A DNA stretch of 64,000 nt from Bacteroidales bacterium (GTDB lineage Bacteria > Bacteroidota > Bacteroidia > Bacteroidales > UBA932): contig JAFZBF010000020.1 in NCBI GenBank assembly GCA_017561885.1, positions 21,676 to 85,675 of the forward strand, in the 5' to 3' direction. Below the pieces are notes generated by a model. The model searched no databases, was not told the DNA's origin, and saw nothing but the letters and a program-made list of their open reading frames with translations. This document shows, piece by piece, positions 60,212 to 64,000 of this stretch (positions are counted from its first letter, which is position 1; the number at the start of each line of letters is the position of its first letter). A program made the position numbers and the translations under genes.

Positions 60212-61450
60212 ATGAAACCTGCAATCAGAATCGATGACTATTTCTACGATCTTCCCGAAGACCGTATCGCAAAGTATCCCCTCGCCAACAGGGACGATTC
60301 TAAATTGCTTGTCAACCTTGACGGTTCACCAAGAGATTGCAGATTCCGTGATATCGCCGATTATCTCCCTTCAGGATCTCTTATGGTTTTCAATGAAACC
60401 AAGGTTGTTCCCGCCCGCCTGTTGTTCAGGCGTGACTCCGGCGCTCTCATCGAGGTGTTCTGCTTGGAACCCAAAGAACCGGCGGACTATCAGCAGGCTT
60501 TTGCTACCAGTGAGAGCTGCATATGGAAAGCCATAGTCGGCAATGCCAGAAAGTGGAAGGGTGATACTCTTTCTTTATATGTGGAACATATTGACAATGA
60601 GGAAATCAAGTCCATTGACCTAAAGGCGGACTTGATTGAACGGGACGGCAACGCCTTCATTGTCAAGTTCACCTGGAAGGGCAGCGAATCGTTCTCTCGG
60701 GTAATGGAAATGTGCGGCAAGATGCCGATCCCTCCGTACCTCAACCGTGACTCCCAGCCTATCGATGCCACGCGTTATCAGACTCTTTATGCAAAGATTG
60801 AAGGTTCGGTGGCCGCTCCGACTGCAGGCCTTCACTTTACAGATAAAGAACTTGATGCTATAGACAGCAAGGGGATCGAACGCGTCAAACTGTGCCTGCA
60901 CGTCGGCGCCGGCACGTTTCTGCCTGTCAAGAGCGAATATATTGCCGACCATTCGATGCATGGGGAGCCTTTCTCTGTATCAAAAGATTTTCTGTGCACT
61001 CTTTCCAGATATGCCGGCAAAGAAATTGTGGCAGTCGGAACCACGTCGATCCGGTCCCTCGAATCGCTCTATTACCTGGGTGTACATTGCATTGAAAGAG
61101 GGGAGCCCGGTGTGGTCGGGCAGTGGGAGCCGTACCGGGACGAAGGTTATTCCTATACTCCGGCCGCTGCTGTTAATGCATTAATTAAATATTTAGAAAA
61201 CAATAATTTAAATACTATCACATCAAGAACAAATTTAATAATTGTCCCTTCCTATGAATTCAAGTTCGTCACCTATATGGTTACGAATTTCCACCAGCCT
61301 AAAAGCACTCTGCTGCTCCTGATCGCAGCTGCGGTCGGTGATGGTTGGAAGCAGATGTACGGTTTCGCAATGGATAACGGATACCGTTTCCTGAGCTACG
61401 GTGATTCGTCTCTGCTGAAGGTGCAATACAAATTCAACAACCCGTTATGA
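60212..61450 (+). CDS. queA: S-adenosylmethionine:tRNA ribosyltransferase-isomerase
   Basis: This 412-residue enzyme makes epoxyqueuosine in tRNA from preQ1 and SAM. Conserved parts are IDDYFYDLPEDRIAKYPL, SLMVFNETKVVPARLLFRR, GKMPIPPYLNRDSQP, EGSVAAPTAGLHFT and LHVGAGTFLPVKSEYIADHSMHGE, with the end TNFHQPKSTLLLLIAAAVGDGW. At about 412 residues it is longer than the usual 340-360. The extra length falls mostly between VFCLEPKEP and NAFIVKF and in the MHGEPF to AVNALI region, as in other Bacteroidetes. The ATG 60212 follows the promoter. It overlaps the next gene by 4 bases. Confidence 0.95.
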   Translation: MKPAIRIDDYFYDLPEDRIAKYPLANRDDSKLLVNLDGSPRDCRFRDIADYLPSGSLMVFNETKVVPARLLFRRDSGALIEVFCLEPKEPADYQQAFATSESCIWKAIVGNARKWKGDTLSLYVEHIDNEEIKSIDLKADLIERDGNAFIVKFTWKGSESFSRVMEMCGKMPIPPYLNRDSQPIDATRYQTLYAKIEGSVAAPTAGLHFTDKELDAIDSKGIERVKLCLHVGAGTFLPVKSEYIADHSMHGEPFSVSKDFLCTLSRYAGKEIVAVGTTSIRSLESLYYLGVHCIERGEPGVVGQWEPYRDEGYSYTPAAAVNALIKYLENNNLNTITSRTNLIIVPSYEFKFVTYMVTNFHQPKSTLLLLIAAAVGDGWKQMYGFAMDNGYRFLSYGDSSLLKVQYKFNNPL

Positions 61451-62226
61451 GAAAAGTCAGAAAATTCATTATACCAATAGTTACCCTTCTTGTGGGCTTT
61501 GCTTCCTTCTCCAGCCTGATCGGGCTGCTGAACACCGAAATGCTGACCGGCTGGCTCAAGCCGGGAACAGGTGCCACATGGATATGGCTTGCAGTCGCAT
61601 TCGCCCTTATGTGTTTCCTTTTCGTGACAACGGTCGTGTCAGGCCGCATAAAGGCCGGTGAGGCTGTTTTGAAATTCCTGAGGAACCTGCTGTTCTGTGC
61701 GATAAGTGTCCTGGTCGCCTGGCTGGCTTCTCTGCTGTCAGCTCGCATCTCTGACGGCAAGATGTCCGAACTGCTGTTTATGGCTGTGTTCCTGGCGGTG
61801 CTCCTGATATTCGGGGTGCAATATATGGTAGGTTCTTCGAAAGCCGCGAAACTTGCATCTGCCAATTCGCTCCGCAAGAGTGCGGCGGGGGCGGGGACCA
61901 TCAGATATGATTACGCATCACTGTTCGGCGCTTCCATGCTTGCCGCACTGCTTGCAATAGTCGGTCTTGTCCTGAAAGTCGATGTGAAACCTTTGCTGGT
62001 CGTTTTCTCGGCTACGGCCATTGCATTCCTGTTGTGGAGGCTGACGGGATGGAGAGGCTGGCTGATGATAGCAATCGCCTTTGCCACTGCAGTATTATGC
62101 TGCAAAATAGACGATATTGATTATTCACTTGAACAATTGCCTTATATAATAGCATTAACTTTTTCAGTAGTCGCGATCTTTGCGCCTTGCGCAGATCTGT
62201 ACGGTCGCAGTGAACAAAATCTCTAA
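61447..62226 (+). CDS. integral membrane protein of unknown function
   Basis: This 259-residue protein is unrecognised. It has about seven or eight hydrophobic segments: residues about 8-28 (FIIPIVTLLVGFASFSSLIGL), 43-66 (ATWIWLAVAFALMCFLFVTTVV), 77-95 (FLRNLLFCAISVLVAWLAS), 106-124 (LLFMAVFLAVLLIFGVQYM), 160-176, 180-196, 203-217 and 230-248. The positive loop SSKAAKLASANSLRKSAAG lies in the middle. It is coupled to queA by a 4-bp overlap and lies 3 bp before the acyltransferase. This gene order suggests a link with the acyltransferase, perhaps in lipid export or modification, but nothing in the sequence proves it. Confidence 0.7.
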   Translation: MRKVRKFIIPIVTLLVGFASFSSLIGLLNTEMLTGWLKPGTGATWIWLAVAFALMCFLFVTTVVSGRIKAGEAVLKFLRNLLFCAISVLVAWLASLLSARISDGKMSELLFMAVFLAVLLIFGVQYMVGSSKAAKLASANSLRKSAAGAGTIRYDYASLFGASMLAALLAIVGLVLKVDVKPLLVVFSATAIAFLLWRLTGWRGWLMIAIAFATAVLCCKIDDIDYSLEQLPYIIALTFSVVAIFAPCADLYGRSEQNL

Positions 62227-62229
62227 GCA

Positions 62230-63348
62230 ATGGACAGCAAATTCGACGAAATACGTCCCTACAACGACGCAGAGGTAGTAGCCGCCACCAAGAGGATGGC
62301 CATATCTCCAACAACTTATATGTTCGAAGACCACCTCTTCCGCGACAAGGCTCACGGTTACCTTTCATCGATATTGATGACTGTCGAGGGTGTTGCCGAC
62401 TTTCAGAGCAAGGTGATGTCTCAGATCGTGGACAGGACCATCGCCCTTACCACAGCCGGCCTTACTGTCAAGGGTCTTGAGAACTTCCGTACAGAAGACG
62501 GCAGCATCGGCAAGTTCCTGCTGGTATCCAGCCACAGGGACATCGTGCTCGACCCGGCTTTCGTGCAGATAACGCTTCTCAAGAACGGCATTCCGCTGAC
62601 TGAAATAGCCGCTGGCGACAACCTGATCGATGTGCCTTCGGTCGGTGACCTCATCCGTTCCAACAGGATGATAACCGTGAAGCGCAGCGGAACAGCCAAG
62701 GAACTGTACAATTCAGCTTTGCTTCTTTCGGAATATATAAGGACCAAGATGAAAAACCAGGAGTGCAGCATATGGCTGGCACAGAAGCAGGGCAGAAGCA
62801 AGGATGGTCACGACGCCACCGAACAGGGCGTGCTCAAGATGCTCAGTATGTCCGGAAGCGGCTCTTTCATCGAGGATTTCGCCGATCTGCACATTATGCC
62901 TATGGCAATTTCTTATGAATATGAGACCTGCGGTGCATTGAAGGCCCTGGAACTTATGTGCAAGGCCCGTGACGGCTTCTATCAGAAAAAGCAGGGTGAA
63001 GACCTGGCAAGCATGATAAGCGGCATCAAGCAATACAAGGGGCGCGTGCACCTGGAGTTCTGCAAGCCGATTACGCTCGAGGAACTTCAGGAGGCTGACA
63101 AAGCTGAGAAGAACGAGAAGTTCAGGGTGCTTGCATCAATCATCGACAGCCACGTGCTGCCGGCATTCAAGCTCTGGCCGTCCAATTACATTGCAGCAGA
63201 CATCCTGTCAGGCAGAGACCGTTACGCAGACTATTATACTTCAAAGCAGAGGGAGGAATTCCTGGCGCATATCAACGGAGAACTCGCAGGGATGCCGGAA
63301 GGAGTGAGGGAGGTTCTCCTGAATATCTACGCGGCGCATCTGATGTAA
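62230..63348 (+). CDS. glycerolipid acyltransferase-like protein (PlsC superfamily)
   Basis: This 372-residue protein has the acyltransferase site LLVSSHRDIVLDPAFVQI, again HX5D, and a second block SIWLAQKQGRSKDGHDATEQGVLKML with the Glu-free QKQGRSKDG variant. The late helices are EFRVLASIIDS-like and the protein ends in a small helical domain. It has no clear membrane segment, unlike the acyltransferase at 47676. It probably acylates a glycerol-phosphate or related lipid precursor. It is the third gene of the queA operon and lies upstream of the tRNA gene by 61 bp. Confidence 0.82.
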   Translation: MDSKFDEIRPYNDAEVVAATKRMAISPTTYMFEDHLFRDKAHGYLSSILMTVEGVADFQSKVMSQIVDRTIALTTAGLTVKGLENFRTEDGSIGKFLLVSSHRDIVLDPAFVQITLLKNGIPLTEIAAGDNLIDVPSVGDLIRSNRMITVKRSGTAKELYNSALLLSEYIRTKMKNQECSIWLAQKQGRSKDGHDATEQGVLKMLSMSGSGSFIEDFADLHIMPMAISYEYETCGALKALELMCKARDGFYQKKQGEDLASMISGIKQYKGRVHLEFCKPITLEELQEADKAEKNEKFRVLASIIDSHVLPAFKLWPSNYIAADILSGRDRYADYYTSKQREEFLAHINGELAGMPEGVREVLLNIYAAHLM

Positions 63349-63363
63349 AAAACTTTGATTATT

Positions 63364-63394
63364 TTTGGGAATTCAAAATTATTTGATACATTTG
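63364..63394 (+). promoter_or_regulatory. promoter of tRNA-Val
   Basis: -33 TTTG (63364-63367), a 19-nt spacer and -7 TACATTTG (63387-63394) match the consensus. Transcription from about 63398 would begin 12 nt before the mature tRNA. Confidence 0.65.
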
Positions 63395-63409
63395 CAGTCC
63401 CAAAAGTAA

Positions 63410-63484
63410 GGGAGCTTAGCTCAGTTGGTTCAGAGCGTCTGCCTTACAAGCAGAGGGTCGGGGGTTCGAATCCCTCAGCTCCCA
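63410..63484 (+). tRNA. tRNA-Val (anticodon TAC)
   Basis: 75 nt. The acceptor stem is GGGAGCT (63410-63416) with AGCTCCC (63477-63483) and discriminator A63484. The anticodon stem TCTGC/GCAGA encloses the loop CTTACAA with anticodon TAC (63445-63447), which reads Val codons. The T-loop GGTTCGAATCC is intact. CCA is not encoded (next bases are CAAAA), so it must be added after transcription. Confidence 0.97.
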
Positions 63485-63492
63485 CAAAAAAT

Positions 63493-63519
63493 AAACCGGC
63501 GGAAAGCCGGTTTTTTTTT
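63493..63519 (+). terminator. tRNA-Val terminator
   Basis: AAACCGGC (63493-63500), loop GGAAA, GCCGGTTT (63506-63513) and a T9 run to 63519 form a strong intrinsic terminator. A longer foldback (TCCCACAAAAAA at 63480-63491 with its complement at 63514-63525) also involves the tRNA 3' end. Confidence 0.9.
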
Positions 63520-63686
63520 GTGGGATGCTTGCAGCCCCACCGCTTCGCGGAGCCCTGCCGAGGGGCAAATGCCGCTTTCCACATCGTTGAATGCGGGTGA
63601 CACCATGGTTCGTGTCCGAAGGACACATCACAATTTCGTCACGGCGCTGGTGCGCCTAAGTAAGTATCGCCTCCTCTTCATTGTTT
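63520..63686. other. hairpin-rich spacer between tRNA-Val and the CRISPR array end
   Basis: No gene is seen. The stretch holds four short GC hairpins: CCGC-TTC-GCGG (63540-63550), GCCC/GGGC (63552-63566), GTGTCC-GAA-GGACAC (63612-63626) and GGCGC-TGGT-GCGCC (63643-63656). The three-base loops resemble those in the palindromic elements near 2021 and 10101, though the sequences are not the same. Confidence 0.6.

Positions 63687-64000
<314 letters not shown>

Noticed and set aside
63410..63484. tRNA-Val as an integration (att) site with island to the right
   Set aside because: No second copy of the tRNA 3' end and no integrase are in view; what follows is only a terminator, a spacer and CRISPR.
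63355..63600. Short open frames through the tRNA gene and its terminator
   Set aside because: They are produced by the tRNA and T-run and lack any coding signal.

Overview
The window looks like a chromosome segment of a Bacteroidales bacterium with fairly high GC. The evidence is the Bat aerotolerance operon, DUF1460 and DUF5683 proteins, lipoprotein-anchored glycoside hydrolases, a PPi-type phosphofructokinase, Bacteroidetes-type HX5D acyltransferases, and promoters that fit the Bacteroidetes pattern (-33 TTTG, 19-20 nt spacer, -7 TAnnTTTG). The genus cannot be fixed from the sequence. A Rikenellaceae- or Cryptobacteroides-like gut or rumen lineage is only a guess.

Layout. 1-6253: the end of a GH78 alpha-L-rhamnosidase, a GNAT acetyltransferase and a TfoX-N protein. 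A 694-bp structured spacer follows, with a 51-bp tandem repeat and a palindromic element. Then comes a leftward set CE15 glucuronoyl esterase - GH30 - DUF1460. 6330-10059: a divergent GH43 lipoprotein gene and lnt. Together with CE15 and GH30 this suggests breakdown of decorated (glucurono/arabino)xylan, without any SusC/SusD pair in view. 10060-13745: a leftward truA-exbB-exbD-tonB-SGNH esterase operon, preceded at 10060-10218 by a foldback element with 15-bp terminal inverted repeats. 13816-22841: the Bat operon (moxR, DUF58, a BatD-like membrane protein, batA, batB, batC, a batD-batE fusion) and an M48 lipoprotein protease. 22930-28562: DUF5683, membrane LytTR regulator, rmuC, GH2, and a sugar isomerase-like lipoprotein.

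28610-46841: a Ca2+/cation antiporter, carB with a probable TTG start, and a tightly overlapping leftward operon ligA-yihY-rel-Ig lipoprotein-OMP-ispG that ends in a terminator. Then a PPi-phosphofructokinase, a cytosolic GH13 amylase and an Omp85/TamA-like lipoprotein. 46881-51785: a rightward run of SpoU rRNA/tRNA methyltransferase, acyltransferase, upp, radical SAM protein and a Tat-type TIM-barrel protein with a Gly/Gln/Pro-rich insert. 51782-59200: folC, purL, cinA, pyrD. 59221-60211: an XRE regulator facing a 538-bp AT-rich spacer full of TTTACAA/TTGTAAA motifs. 60212-63348: queA, a membrane protein and a second acyltransferase. 63410-64000: tRNA-Val(TAC), a hairpin-rich spacer, and the end of a CRISPR array with type I-C-like repeats. 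The array's degenerate terminal repeat lies inside the window. Its leader and cas genes should lie to the right, outside it.

Most of the window is housekeeping. No complete, clearly new multi-gene system is visible. The points most worth a second look are the dispersed palindromic/foldback elements, the 51-bp tandem repeat that is open on both strands, the XRE operator cluster, the batD-batE fusion with an internal signal-like segment, and the CRISPR array end beside the tRNA gene.
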